NCBI GenBank assembly: GCA_033297075.1
Contig: MU858097.1
Coordinates: 1 to 64,000, forward strand
Direction: 5' to 3'
Length of the DNA stretch: 64,000 nucleotides
Source of the DNA: Rhypophila decipiens
Lineage: Eukaryota; Ascomycota; Sordariomycetes; Sordariales; Naviculisporaceae
Part shown: positions 44,139 through 56,823 of the stretch, in pieces
Layout: the number at the start of each line of letters is the position of its first letter
Position numbering within the stretch: position 1 is the stretch's first letter
Notes under the pieces: generated by a model
What the model was told of the DNA's origin: nothing
Seen by the model: the letters and a program-made list of their open reading frames with translations, nothing else
Database searches by the model: none
Program-made: the position numbers and the translations under genes

Positions 44139-44715
44139 GATGTGGGATTTTTGCTCGGAGTGGCCTTTTAAGTGGTGCTTCCTGTCGTTGTTGTTGAGCG
44201 AATAAAGGGCGTTGATGCTGCGTTGGTGGTTTTTGAAGAGGTTCGAGGCAGGGTGACGGGAAGAGGAAGAGAATCGGAACTCATCGTTTCGAGTGGGAAC
44301 TGGTGGTCTTTATCATGCGTAGAGGTGGGCCCGGAGAACGGTCTGGTCGGAGGGATCCCAAACTCTATTTTGATAATGCAGGGTTTGAAAGTGCATAGGA
44401 CAACATGTACGATACTTGAAAGACAATCATATGTCTAATCTATATCTGCCAAAAGTATGATCAAGGAAGAAATAATGCAAAAACATGCCTATGACTCCCC
44501 GAAATATCCAGATACATCTTCTTGAAGAGTTATAAACACAAAAGTATTTGACACCTCGTGCGCGATAGGCGGCCCAATGTACCTTATCCAAGCCACGGAA
44601 ATTCCATCTAACAAAATGTGCAAAACCCTAACCGGAGCACAACAATGAACCTTCCCAAACCTTGAATACTTATACATGTATGAACGATGAAATAACGCCG
44701 AATCGGAACCCGTCC
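44139..44715. other. Intergenic stretch
   Basis: About 580 bp between the F-box gene start and the acetyltransferase gene end; no gene seen. Confidence 0.4.
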
Positions 44716-45918
44716 TTATGAAAGAGTACTCACAACCCTCCGGACTTGAGAGCCCATCTCTCCATGAAACATGCCAGACGAGGTCCCTATCCTCAAAATA
44801 CCACGTTCCCTCGTCCCCAAACTCTGAACGTCCAAAGACCCAACTTCGCATCCGCTCTTCTCGGCCAATCCCCTCTCGTCCTTCCACTCCAACACCAGCG
44901 CCGGAATCTCGAGGTACTCGTCGTCTCCATCAACCTGAACTCTAAACCGCCCCACTTCCTCGAAGCCTAATTTCTTGTAAAGCTCCAAGCCCATCGGACT
45001 CGCGAAAACCGTGGTATCCAAACGATGCTTGGCTGCCTGGTCGATGCCCCATCGAGTAAGTGCAGATCCCGCTCCGCGTCGTTGATAGGCGGGATGGCAG
45101 AGGAGGATCTTCAAAAACATATGGCCAACGCCCCTGGACTTGTAAGGTTGGTCAAAAAATTGCTGTTTTGACGTTGCGCACTGGGTCCGGAAAGCTTGCA
45201 TCCGAGTCTTGTGGCCAATTGTTTGTGGCGACGAGGTCTGTCCATGGGGAAGAGGTTCTATCCAAAAAGAAAGTCAGTGGGATTGGATGATATGACATAT
45301 TTGTGGTACCGAGAAAGAGGTTCAGCTGGTCCGTTATGTGGGGAATGGAGGCAACACAATGATGTAAAATCCGGGATGGCAGCTGCTGCTAAAGTCGGGA
45401 CTGGGAGGGATGTTATGCACAATGAGATGAACATGCGGGGTAAGACAATTGACTCCAGAGATCAGATGGAACAAAATGATGAGATCAAATTGTTTGTGCT
45501 CCCTCAGCTGAGACGGAAATGGGGAACAGAGAAAACAAGGCGACAACATACCTCCCACAGGTTGTAACCTGGGAATGGGCGTATCCCAAGCACTGAACGC
45601 CACCACCTTGGTTCGGCGACCGCCAGGGGGTGGTGCCGCCCTCCTCCTCCGCGTGTTTGCTCGATTCCTTGCTGCAAGATCTAATAACGCATCTGCATAT
45701 GCAACGTCCTCTTGGTCGTCTTCCTCCATCTCGCATACGACCACTGTGCTGGTCGCGAGGTATTCGCGGCACTTTTGCCGGCAGAGCGTCGTAAACTCGT
45801 CTGGGTACAGGTGCCTGTCGGGAAAGCGGTATGGGTAGATGGGGTCCAGCGGCGATGCCCCGATGAGGACCCAAGTCATTGCGTCCAGGTCGGACACCGT
45901 CGCTAATCTGGTGAACAT
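44716..45918 (-). CDS. GNAT-family N-acetyltransferase
   Basis: Exons 45918-45552 and 45257-44716 join in phase 1 to 302 residues; the intron is long for this genome (294 nt) so a further small exon is possible. Start chosen at MFTRLATVSDLDA; the frame is open further up. The acetyl-CoA loop is in exon two: LKILLCHPAYQRRGAGSALTRWGIDQA (the Q/R-x-x-G-x-G/A pattern), then LDTTVFASPMGLELYKKLGFEEVGRF, the normal C-terminal GNAT strand pair. Exon one holds the N-terminal alpha/beta part and an Arg-rich insert. Substrate unknown. Confidence 0.8.
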
Positions 45919-47198
45919 TGTGTGTTGGTTGTCGAGAAATAGTCTGTCAATTCGATGTGATCGGTAACCGGGGTGGTAAGGGAAACCCAATCAGCAAGGG
46001 AGGGAATTTGTGGGATAACCATCAATGGGGAAATGGTTTTGTTAATGCTGGTGTTGTGGGTTGCATGTTATTGAGACATCATGGCAGTGTGTGATGGACT
46101 GATACGGATAGGCCGGTCGTTTTAAGAGCGCATGTGCGATAAGAAGAGGTGGAAAGCGAGGTTAAAAAAATAAATAACTTTTTCGTCGCACTCGTTTGCA
46201 GGTGGATATCATTAATTTGTTATTTTATTCTCTCCCTTTGGACATTGCTAGCCTATGCTGGCAGGGAGAGAATAAACAATGGCCAAACCACTGGGGATGC
46301 TTGCTGGGAGTGATTGGTGGTTTGTGGAGATGCGTCGGGAAAAAAGGGAAAGGGGATTGTTAAAAAGATGGGGGTGTTGGGGCTGGTTGTGGCCTTTTGA
46401 GAAATTAGTGCAAAAGGCATACACAAATGCCGTCATTGAGCTTGGCCGAGAACATCGACATCATCTTCCGCATGATGGGATTTTGGGGTGTGATTTAAGA
46501 TTGAGGAGGAGGGGGAAAAGACCCTTCTTTTTTTCCCTCTGTTTTTTGGCCTTTTGCTTGACAGTGCTTGCGTCCGCAATTCAGCAGGAGCAAGGGTCAC
46601 TGCCTTGGAATGGCCGCCCTTTCTGGCGGGGCATCGTGAGGGTTATGACGTCGATTCGGGCAAGGGTGATGATGGGCGGGCCCGGGCCTTTTTGCGTCTT
46701 CTACACTACAGCGGCTCGCTTCGGTTGGCTTTCACCGACAAGGTTGATTGGACAAGACGCCGATCTGTGGGTATCCCATTGTCAGCCCCAGAGTCACTGG
46801 TGGGTCAGGGGGTCAGGGGGACACATAGCCCCTGTCGAGTCTCGAGGGTCTGGACAAATCGACAGTTCGAGTCCATTTTGGGATCGACACAGCTGGTTCG
46901 GTGACTCGACGTTGCGTGCTCAAATTCCCGGTGTCGGGCAGGTCGCGTGTGTCTTTTGGAAGAACTGTTATCATTTACGGAATTGCTACGCACGTACCAA
47001 GGGTATATTCTCATGCTAGAAATTACAGTCTTCATACAATCAGCTTATCTTTTGGTTACCCACCACCCCAATTCACCTGATGCTGACATAAGCTCATATC
47101 GATATAATAGCGCCAACCTATGATGAGTAAGGCATGTGGCATTGGATTACTCCTAAACAATAACTAACTGCATGATATCCCTGTGGTCCAAGTCGCAA
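45919..47198. other. Intergenic region
   Basis: 1.3 kb. A 246-codon frame crosses 46279-47019 on the plus strand but has no family likeness or balanced composition; I do not accept it as a gene. Confidence 0.4.
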
Positions 47199-47738
47199 TT
47201 ATGGTTTTGTGCTTATGGAAGTCTCTTTGGATTCTGCACCTTTGCTCTGTGTGAAAACACTATTGACGTTGCACAGGCTGCTGGATCGGGATGGACGGTG
47301 GCGTTGGGTGGCAGTCTAATATGGTGGTGAGAGAACGACAAGGCAATGAGTAATATGAAATGAATAGACAAAGGTGTCGCAGAGAGGATTTGAAATTACT
47401 TACCAGTTCAACACGCTCTGGGGGTGATTTCTCCTTTGTCGGTTCATGTGTGAGTAGCGGGCTTGCTCCGGGCCATGAGAATTCTATCGCAACACTCGAG
47501 TTTAGGCCTAAGGGCGCTCTGGCTTCTTGTTTATTCTCATCCCACCAAGTCTTATCTTACCGTTGCATCTCATGAGTGAGGTGTAAAGTCCCTGTGCTGG
47601 GGAGGATCCAATGCTCTCAACAAGCAGTAAGATCTCTTGGACATAAAATGTCAAAGATTTGCTCGAGGCGCTGCTGGTGTCGCCACGGTTTCTTTCGCCC
47701 AACTCTAAAGAGTCTGTTGGTGTATTCATCTGCGCCAT
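47199..47738 (-). CDS. Small hypothetical protein, three exons
   Basis: Exons 47738-47561, 47507-47404 and 47315-47199 join in consistent phase to 132 residues, with introns of 53 and 88 nt having GTAAGA/GTAAGT donors and TTAG acceptors. Protein is MAQMNTPTDSLELGER at the start, a helical LTFYVQEILLLVESIG segment, and a Ser/Thr-rich polar end. Two clean introns in frame make chance unlikely. No domain recognised. Confidence 0.5.
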
Positions 47739-50647
47739 GACGTCTGCTGTGGTACGATGACGAACGGAAAGTAAAAATACAGGACACCTGTCAAGGATGG
47801 ATCACCTGTCAAGATGGATAAAGTATGATTTGCTTTCACAGAGTTCGAACATGTCTCATTTATGTATAACCGCGTCTAGAAGTCAAACATACCATAAACG
47901 GGACAAAGACTAACGTCCCCAAGAGTTGTTCTCGTGCCTTGCCATGCGGCATCGAATACGTGGTCCAGACATTAAGATCACCATTCTCCATGACCAAGAT
48001 AGGACACTATGGAGTCGTTTTCCAGAGCGGCAAAAAGGCCAACTTCAAGATTTCGGTGAGAAGTCCAGCAAGTTCAAACCGAAGGACATCATAAAAGATT
48101 TATCGGTTACTGTTCTCGGCTTATCATTGGTCTTGGGACCGGCGCCGAAGACGGCGGCCCGTCGAAATGCGGAGGAGAGTCGGTAGAGGCCGGGTCTTTC
48201 CCCGTGGGGGGCCAGAATCCTCCCATGATATTATCGTGAAGTTCCGGAAACGAAAAGCGTCGGAACTTTATCATGGTACGATAATGACGGCAGTAGGTCA
48301 GCAATGACGTATTTAACGGCAGTTGAACTTTCAGGCTGAGTGGTAACCATAACCATTAGTGGTCATTTGACCAAGCACTGCCTTGCGAGAGTTGGCGGCT
48401 CTGGAGCCTCTGGAGCAGTTGCGCAAGGCAGACTTGATGGCTGCCTGGCTCAGTAGTGAGTACGGAGGACTGACTGTTGATCAATTGGGATCTAGCCAGT
48501 AGAGTGGTTGAGTAGGCTTGGCGTTGAGACTGCCCTCAGAGTGGAGGCAAATGGACAGCAATCCCTCTTGCGGTTGACGAAGAGAAGTCAAAGGTTGATA
48601 TGGGGAGCTGACGCAGGTATGGGGTCGCGGCCTCTGTGGAGTTGAAGGCCGATGAGGGTCTGGCCGGTTACAAGCCATGACCCGGCGTGGATCTAGCGCA
48701 CGACAAGAGACCCTTAAATCTGGAAGCGACGTGATTGGTGAGATCGTATCCGATCTGGCGGAAGATCAGTAAGCTAAGTGTCCCTGACTCCCTTGTCTCG
48801 CTGCAACCACAGGGGAGGAAATGCCTGATGACTTGCTGATTTTCTATGCAGGTAGGGTATCCGTCAAGCAGGGAAAAGCCCATAGCAGCTGACGATCATG
48901 CTGATCCACCGGTTTGGAGTCATCGTGTGCGATTGGCCCCTCAAAGACCTCAAAGCTCCGTTAGTAAGAGTTGTGGGGTTAAGGTGTGCGATTACCAAGT
49001 GCTCGAGATGCCGTGCAGGGTCTTTTTTTGGTGCGGACAAAATGAACAGTGGGTTCCTTTGGTGTTGATCCCGTGCAAGAGTCGGTGATGCGGCTCCCGT
49101 CTGTGGTGCAGGCTGGGCTTGTCAGAAAAAGAGATGAGCATATCCGTACATGAGTTGGGACTCTGACATATGTAAAGGGTCTGGTCGCACTGTCCACAAT
49201 GCTAAAACAAGATCAACACCCAACTTCTTGTCGTATCTCATTGTGAATTTTTTGGGGAGTGGAGTTTTCAGTGCTTCCAGCTTGTGGCCCTGAGCCAGCC
49301 ACGCTCCGGCCTTCGGAGATCAAGCCTCCCCGAACCCCACCCCCGGGCCGTGGCCGCCGGTATGGAAACCTGAAGCCAGAGCAGGTTTTCAGGCCGCAGT
49401 TTCCTCTCCTCAACCCGCGTCAAGGGACTCAAGAATGGCAGGCGCTGGAATCCACCACAGAGTCACGAACGTCAAATGCAGCAGGTACTAATCACATCTT
49501 TTCCTTCCCTCTTGGCCGCAACCCGGGAAGCAGCCCAAACAGCCCTGGCCCACGTTCAACTATTTCCTTTTCCCACCAGAACAACGGCCAACAAACTTTC
49601 TTTTCGCTCTTTTCGCTCTTGATTCAAATTCTCACCAACAAGCCTTTCAAGATGACTTCCGATACATTGTCAACTCAAATTTCATTTTCGGTCCACTTCT
49701 TCCGAGCTGCCCAAGTCTCACGTGAGCATGGAGGGGAAGTCACATAATGATGTGGTCCAACTTGGGTGAGTTCACCATCTTGTTACCAAGTCATATTGCA
49801 TTCATTATTAACCGGCCTGACCACAGCCGGTCAGATATCGCTTATAGATAGCACGATGTCTTCTTCGCATTCCTGCCAATGCCAACGCCCAAGGACTCTT
49901 CGGTTTCCTCATCGGCCAGTCATGCAGCTCCTGCTCTGGTGCGCAGCTGGACTGGTGCTGCACCATCACACTCGGCCAAAAGTTCTGGGCTTCCTGCATA
50001 ATCTTCGATCAATCGATTCGATCGCTTGGCAGTCATCTGTTGCCGGCTCATCGATCAGACGCGTATACATCGACATCGGTCAAGCTGCGACAGTGGGTGA
50101 CCTCGGAACCGATGCCCATTTTCTGTTTTGCACCACTTACAAACTTGACAGTGGTGCAAACCAGCCAAAGGAAATATATCGTGGACGATGCAGCAGGCTC
50201 TTCACGGCTTCTCGTTTGGGCAGCACAGCCAGCACTGGGCCCTGTATCCGTAGGGGTCCTTTCTCAAAGGTCTCACTCCAATCGAACGGTTTCAGAGGGC
50301 TTGTGCCATTGGCTAGCTGTGCTTGGTCTCACTGCACCCTGCTGCACGTCCTGGGATCCTTCCGGCTGGCAGCAGTTTTGCTTGGCTGTGGCCGGTTACC
50401 AGGCCTGCTGTCGTTGGCTGGATTTTTTATCGGTTTGGACGGGGTGGCGTCTCTCTAGCACTGATTGGCCGCATCTAGACTTCGCCCGGACACCACACCC
50501 CGCGACATTTCCCTTGCAACTTTTGGCAAAAACGATGAACAAGCGTCCAGGAGCCGCATCAAAGATATCATCTCGCTCATACGCTGTTCTTCTCGCCAGG
50601 TGTCTACTTTATCTCAGTCCGCGGCCACCTCCCACTCGTCGTACAAG
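47739..50647. other. Long upstream region of the Zn2Cys6 regulator
   Basis: About 2.9 kb with no accepted gene. The last 800 bp contain a long plus-strand frame starting from a GTG codon, rich in Ser, Leu and Cys but without family likeness; it is probably promoter and leader sequence. Confidence 0.4.
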
Positions 50648-52928
50648 ATGAACTTCTCCAGCAAAGATTATGAAGATATACAGCGCGTCGCAGGTCTCTT
50701 GAACCTGACGGTGGATGAGCTGCTGCAGCAGAGGCGACGCCCTTCCCAACTCAACAGCCCTGGAGCACTGGATCGGAATTTCGGTTCTTTGGACGTTGGC
50801 TCGAGCAGTCCTTACATCGCACCGTCTGCTTATGACGACGATCAGCAAAGCCCACCCGTTGCTTGGCCACTCAACTCCCCGAGTACTGTGCAGAGTGGAA
50901 GCAGCGACCCGGGTCATTTCGATGTGATCAAGTCCCAGACTCGGACTGCTGGCATCGAGGAGGGAAGTGCGCTGGTGCACAGTGACAGTACTTCTCGTGA
51001 TCAAGGCAATGAGAAGGTCATTCTTCTGAACCCGCACACGACCTGGTACGATTGCGACGCGTCCCTGTGGGACTTTAACGACTCGACCCGTGATACCGTC
51101 CCCGTTGCAGACCAGGGCTCAGAAGTGGACGATGGTGATTCCTTTGTGCCCGTCGTCCCAATGCAGATCGACTCGGAGCTTGGAAGCGTTACCACGGCTC
51201 GAGACGACAGTGGAGGAGACAAGGATATGGATGACATCTCGACTGATTGGGCCATTGTACCTTCGTCTCCTGGATCCTTGTCACCGTTTCAGACGGCTGC
51301 ATCACCGAGCAACGGATCTCTCGACAGACGCTATCATCTGATAGCGCCAAAGAATAACAAGCCCAGCTCCTACGCTCATTCCATCTCAGAGTCATCGTCT
51401 CACAAGGTCCGAAAAAAGAGGAGCCCTTATCAAGGCACCAAAAAGACCGACACCCACCTCACTCGCCAGGTCCACGCATGTGTCAGGTGCCGAATGCAAC
51501 GCAACAGGGTAGGTCGTTTGATTTTCCTTTGATCGAGTGGCCCTGCTAACCGACCTCACAGTGTATTCCTGACCCTAGCAATCCACGCGGGCCGTGTGTC
51601 ACTTGCCAGCTCAAAACGGTTCGCATGAGCCGACTGCCTTGTCTGCGATACATGGTCACCGACAGCACGCTATTTCGGACCGGTTTAGATTATATGCCCT
51701 TTTACAAGGCGCATCCGATGGTAGGCCCAGAGTACGGCGACTTCCATCTCGATCGCTTCTGGACCGGCAGTCCACCCAAGACACTCCGTCTCGGTCAGCT
51801 TGGGGCCATGAGCTTCAAGGTCGAGCTGCAGGAGTTTGTTCCTCCCGTATCATCCGAGGTCGACCTCAAGGGTCGCCCAATGTACGCTGTGCCTTGGGCT
51901 ATTGCGGATCCAGATGCAGTAGTAGAATCCATCAACAACTACATCGACCGTGGAGTTACAGCATACATGTATGGACACTTGGATGATACAGATCCTCTTG
52001 TGTGGGATATTTTCCAGGCCGCCTACCGTGCCTCAGTCTTCCCAACACCGGTAAGTGCTGTCGAATCATCAATCTGGACAATGTGGCTGATGAGGGAATT
52101 AGAACCGAATGCTGCAGAAAACGCTCCGGCTTTGGGTGGCCTGTCGCTTCATCGAGTCCAAGTGGCGCTGTTGGGGTGATGATGGCTGGGCGGACGATTC
52201 CATCCGGGCCTCGAATCCCCGGGATCCTTTTTACGACTGGGACTCCCTTCCGCCGTACCTTGACTACCAGATCGCGTCAATCATTATCCACCGCATTCTC
52301 ACGCCGCTGCGCAAGGATGTACTTCGTGATTTGCAGAGTACCCTCAACACGCACAGCCCCAAGGATTGGTTCGTCACCTTTTTGACGTCTTTTATCCTGC
52401 TCCAGAACTACGAGATGCAGATGCGGTTCCAGCGAGAGTTCGCTGCAAGAAGGAAAGCCCAGGTAAGCCCCCGTCACCGCCCTGAGACATTCGGACGCGC
52501 CCCTCACATGCCGAACCTCGCAGGTCCAATACCTCGATATGCCTCTTGTCCGAGCTACCAATTCGGGGGCAAAGACGATCCTGGCGCATTTCCATTACTG
52601 CTACAAAGGCCAACAGCTATTCAAGGAGGGCTTTGACTGGACTGCCCCTCGGGTAAAAAGGATGGCGCGATTAGATGCTGAGCAGATCAACTTCATGGCT
52701 CAATGCCGGGATAATGTCGTGCGCAAAGGTACATGGTCCAACCACACACGCCCTGGATACATGACGAGCGAAATGGACTAACGAAAGACAGCATCCATGT
52801 TTGAGTCAATTAACCGCACCAACTCGTATCACCAACTGTACTGGTACACAAGCCAGCTCTTCGATTCCGACTGGGTGCCTCGCGACACGCTGGAACATGC
52901 TCCCCCAGCAGAAGAAAAGTGGGCTTGA
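50648..52928 (+). CDS. Zn2Cys6 fungal-type transcription regulator
   Basis: Five exons (50648-51508, 51562-52050, 52103-52462, 52524-52728, 52792-52928) give 683 residues, all in phase. A Ser/Asp-rich N-terminal third precedes a basic stretch (KVRKKRS) and the zinc cluster, split by intron one: CVRCRMQRNR joined to CIPDPSNPRGPCVTCQ and LPC, i.e. C-x2-C-x6-C-x10-C-x2-C-x11-C, the last spacing longer than usual. The C-terminal part (YLDYQIASIIIHRIL, LTSFILLQNYEMQMRFQREF, AHFHYCYKGQQLF) is an alpha-helical middle-homology-type region. The start at 50648 is the first ATG. It may regulate nearby genes, but the peptide cluster is 40 kb away. Confidence 0.8.
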
Positions 52929-53532
52929 AGGTGGCCTGATTTCAGTTCTCTAGGTCGCATCCTTTGCAGTCGGGATGGCACAGTTGGAGGCAGCTGAATG
53001 CGGAACCCCTCACTCTGGCGTCTGCGGTCTTGGGTCTAGTCGCTGGCCGAATTACCACACAGAATCGAGGCCCCACCAATGAGCTAGGGGCTGCTTATCA
53101 CAGTGCATTATATTCGGAGTAGGATGGGGGCAGGCCAGCATTCAACATGGCCTATTGGCGAGCTTGGGCCGTCCTGCAGATACCCCTCCTGTTGTTCTAC
53201 CCGACAAAAAGGACCCTTTTTTACGAGCTTTATTGGATTTGGAGGGCCACGGATGCAAAGAATTTGATATTTTGAGCCGCATATGAGATCGAGATGGGCT
53301 ATATGAAGTTCTGCCGATCCCTAGGTAATATGTGCACAGTCTGAGTTCTCGAACTTTTCCACGAGCACAAGAGCTGAACCAGTCTCGAGTCTGTTTTTTC
53401 AGCCCTTCGACGCTTGTCCGCCTTCAGAAGTTGAATAGCTTCCTTCCTAGGGTATATCGGACGCATACCCGTCCCGTCCCACCTATCCTATAACTCTTGA
53501 TTTCGTCAAAGCTCCTGAACCGTCTGGTCAAC
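52929..53532. other. Intergenic stretch
   Basis: 600 bp between the regulator and the dioxygenase gene; no structure recognised. Confidence 0.4.
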
Positions 53533-54874
53533 ATGGGCGTGGAGACGACTTTCCCACAAGTTGGCAAACAAGCCTGGATCGATCTCTCATTGAAGCCAAG
53601 GGCATCGGCCAATACCACCCAATTCTCAGAATGGCCGTCACAGATGACTGGAGACCTTTGCTGGGGGCCAACAACATTCAAATCCGAGGCGGACTTTACC
53701 CTGACGCTCAGTAGCAATGAGCTCGTTGAGGTCCGTACGGCGTTGCAGTATTTCAACGGTATGTGTGAATAGTTCACCGTTTCTGGATGACAAAGCTCAT
53801 TGAAGAAGATTTGGGACTGTTCGGAAGCGAAGTCTCCCAGGATACTTTTCCCCTGCCGACACTTGGACCGAAGCTTCTCCAAGCGGCAGTTGACGTCCAC
53901 CGGGGCAAGGGCTTCGCGATTATTCGTGGTCTAAAGCCTGATACGTTTACGCCCGAGGAGAATGCCCTCATTTTCCTTGGCCTCTCGAGCTATATTGGCC
54001 CAGAGAGGGGAAGGCAAGATGAGGAAGGAAACATGCTTGGTACGTTTTCGCCGTTTTCTTTTTTTCTTGTTTAGCAATTGGCATCTTGGAGACTTGGTCA
54101 CTGACTCGAACTATTAGTTCATATCCGGGACGCAAAGCTTTCCAGAGCCCCTCAGGGTGATCGGCCGACGCGCTACTCAACTCGAGCCTCTGTATGTTAC
54201 CTTCCTAAGTGATACCTCTGTGGCATGGACTGATTTAAGTTCACTAGACCTTTCACACCGACACATTCTGCGATATTCTGGCTTTACAGACCCGAGCCTG
54301 TGCTGCTGAGGGAGGACGGAACATTCTCAGTTCCTCCTGGACGGTCTACAACAAACTCATGTCTATCGAACCACGACTTCGCGACCTGCTTGCCCAACCG
54401 ATTTGGCCTTTCGATAGCCGCGGCAGGTTCTTCGAGTCTAGCACGCGACCTCTGCTCTACTATCATGGCGGCCGGATCCTCCTGAACTTTGCAAGAGAGC
54501 CCCTCCTTGGACTTTCGGGTGTCCGCCGTGCTCGGGGGCTGAGCACATTGTCAGACGAACAGCGCGAGGCCTTGGATTTGGTCGAAGAGATTGCCAGAGA
54601 CAATCAAGTCGTGGTTGAAGCGGAGCCAGGTGACATGATTTTCCTCAACAACCACGCCATTTTACATTCGCGGGAGGGATTTACAGACGCTCCAGGAGCT
54701 TCACGATATTTGGTACGCATGTGGCTCAAGAGCACGACAATGGCATGGAAGCTCCCTCGTGCGCTACAGGAGGGAAATTCAAGAATCTACGACTCAAATG
54801 AGCTGGGAGAGCGGTGGAACATTGTCGATGTGCCCAGGATCCAATTTCGGTTGAGTGAGCGGCTTACATCTTAG
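53533..54874 (+). CDS. TauD/TfdA-family Fe(II)/2-oxoglutarate dioxygenase-like protein
   Basis: Four exons (53533-53758, 53806-54039, 54118-54191, 54248-54874) give 386 residues. The 47-nt first intron restores YFNEDLGLFGSEVSQDTFPLPTLG (in two pieces), the usual lead-in of this fungal group. Iron ligands: His and Asp in FHTDTFCDILAL and the distal His in NNHAILHSREGF; the 2-oxoglutarate Arg is likely in RYLVRMWL. Such proteins oxidise small substrates such as taurine or are used in secondary metabolism; the substrate here is unknown. It follows the Zn2Cys6 regulator in the same direction. Confidence 0.85.
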
Positions 54875-56823
54875 GTGGGACAGGCTGCCAATGTGAATGG
54901 CCTGTCCCCTCTGTCTCTTTCTTGCTTTCTTCTTTCCTCTCCTCTCTCATTTTTCTTGGGCGTACAGGTTACGTTAGTTCGGCATTGGCAAAGGTTGCAT
55001 TTTGGACTTTTTGGTGGGAAAGACTAGCAAAAAGGTGGTGTGAAGCCAACCACCCCTCATTCACGGCAATGGATTGGTGCAAACCGAGCAAACCATGAGT
55101 TCCCAAAGCATGTGCTAGCTCGTAGCCACCTCCCACAAAATCGGGGACCCGGGGTTGGGAGACGACTTGTCGGGTTCCATGATCATCACATTACATTCCT
55201 ATTCGAGCAATCCGCCATGGAACTCCACATGGACAAATTTCATGGCAGTCCCTGGCGGCGCATATATTGCAGCATGTCATGCAGGCATTGTCCAGTGACA
55301 GGTTTGCAGCGAGTCCCTGGTTGCATCCCCCTCGTCATCCCGAGTCCTTCATAGGGCTAATCCCAAGTCCGTCATTCTGGGAATTGGCGTGGTTGGTGTC
55401 GGCTTTGACCTGATTTGGCAGTCTTGCTGGTGCAATAAAGACGATTCGTCTGATGTTGGAACTTGGCGGATAGCTTCAAGTTTGTCCCCGCAGAATCTAT
55501 GCAGGTAGTAATGCATATCCCACTGCGGGCTGTCAGAGCTGCTCCGGTCTGCTGCTGCATGGAAGCGCCGAAAGCACAGCACGTTGTGGCCAATTATGAC
55601 TGACTGTCTTTTTTTCTCTTTTGTCTCTTTTTCTTTTCCATGGAGAAACATGATAGATGGGCCATGATGTTGTTTCCTCATCAGGCCACTCTCTAACGGT
55701 AACAGATTCACGGACGAACGGACAGACGAAAAGAGCTGGCCCCCACCCCTCTTGAGTCTTGACTGGGAAGGAGGCAGGATACTATCTCAATATCACAGCA
55801 ATCATGCCCACATCAGACCAATCCCTAGGAGTCAGGACCCTCCACCCGAACATACCTTAGACATATATGCTGCACAAATTCTCGGCTGGGTTCGGCAATG
55901 TCACCATTTCGGTACAGCGAGGCATGTACCTGTACAAATTCACTTTATCACGGCCGATTAGCTGGGTTCAAGTGCACGTTCCTGGACAGACTGGCCCGTC
56001 TGGGAAGTTCCAGCACATAAAGAATGCGATGTGTCTCAAATTCGCATCAATAACTCGGAATGAAATGAGCTATCGACGTTCCTGGCCAGTTCTCGGCTTT
56101 GCACCAATCTGTTGTTGCCATCCTTGGTGCATTAGTAGCCCAGGTTTGTCCGGATATCGCGGCGTGCAAGAGCTCTCTTGCCGTGATTAACGCCAATATT
56201 CAGTTTTTCACGCAAGGGTCCGGATGGTGCTGCTCGACACATCTCGCCGAGTTTCCTCCTCTGAGCAGCCACGACTCGTGGACTCGTGTTCCCACACCAA
56301 TTCTGGATGAAGTTCGGATTCGCTATTCACGTCGCCCAGACCACCAAGGATCACCACTATCCACTTGCATGCTATTTTCGGGAACGGGTACACGGCTCGC
56401 CTGCTCCTCCTGATGTATGGTACTGCACCTAACCCACCAGGCTATTCCTTCTGCATGGTACTATCTCTACCAAGACTGCGCTCCCCTCCACACCACGCAG
56501 CCCCACTATATCAACGTGGCGGTCCGTACCAGAGCCAGAGGTAGATTGGTTGATATCTGCCAAGCACAAGCACCAAAACCCTTCGCCGTCCATCCAGCAG
56601 GGGAGATAGCTGACGGGAGCTGACATAATTCGCGCACGTCGACTAGCTCGGATGACAGAGACGCTCACGCACCCGGGACCCTTACTCCGTAAGCAAGCTT
56701 GTCCTTGATGGTGGCTCTATCAGTGGTGCAGACTATTGCTGCATCTTTAGTCCCATCAGGCCGTGCAGCAAGTCACCTTCAAAGCCGATAACAACAGCGC
56801 CGGACTACGAGCGATATCTGAAG
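54875..56823. other. Intergenic region
   Basis: 1.9 kb without a supported gene; short frames only. Confidence 0.4.

Noticed and set aside
46279..47019. 246-codon plus-strand frame
   Set aside because: Trp/Arg-rich with no domain, no conserved motif and no supporting splice signals.
49766..50458. 230-codon plus-strand frame upstream of the Zn2Cys6 regulator
   Set aside because: Starts at GTG, has no family likeness and lies where leader and promoter are expected.
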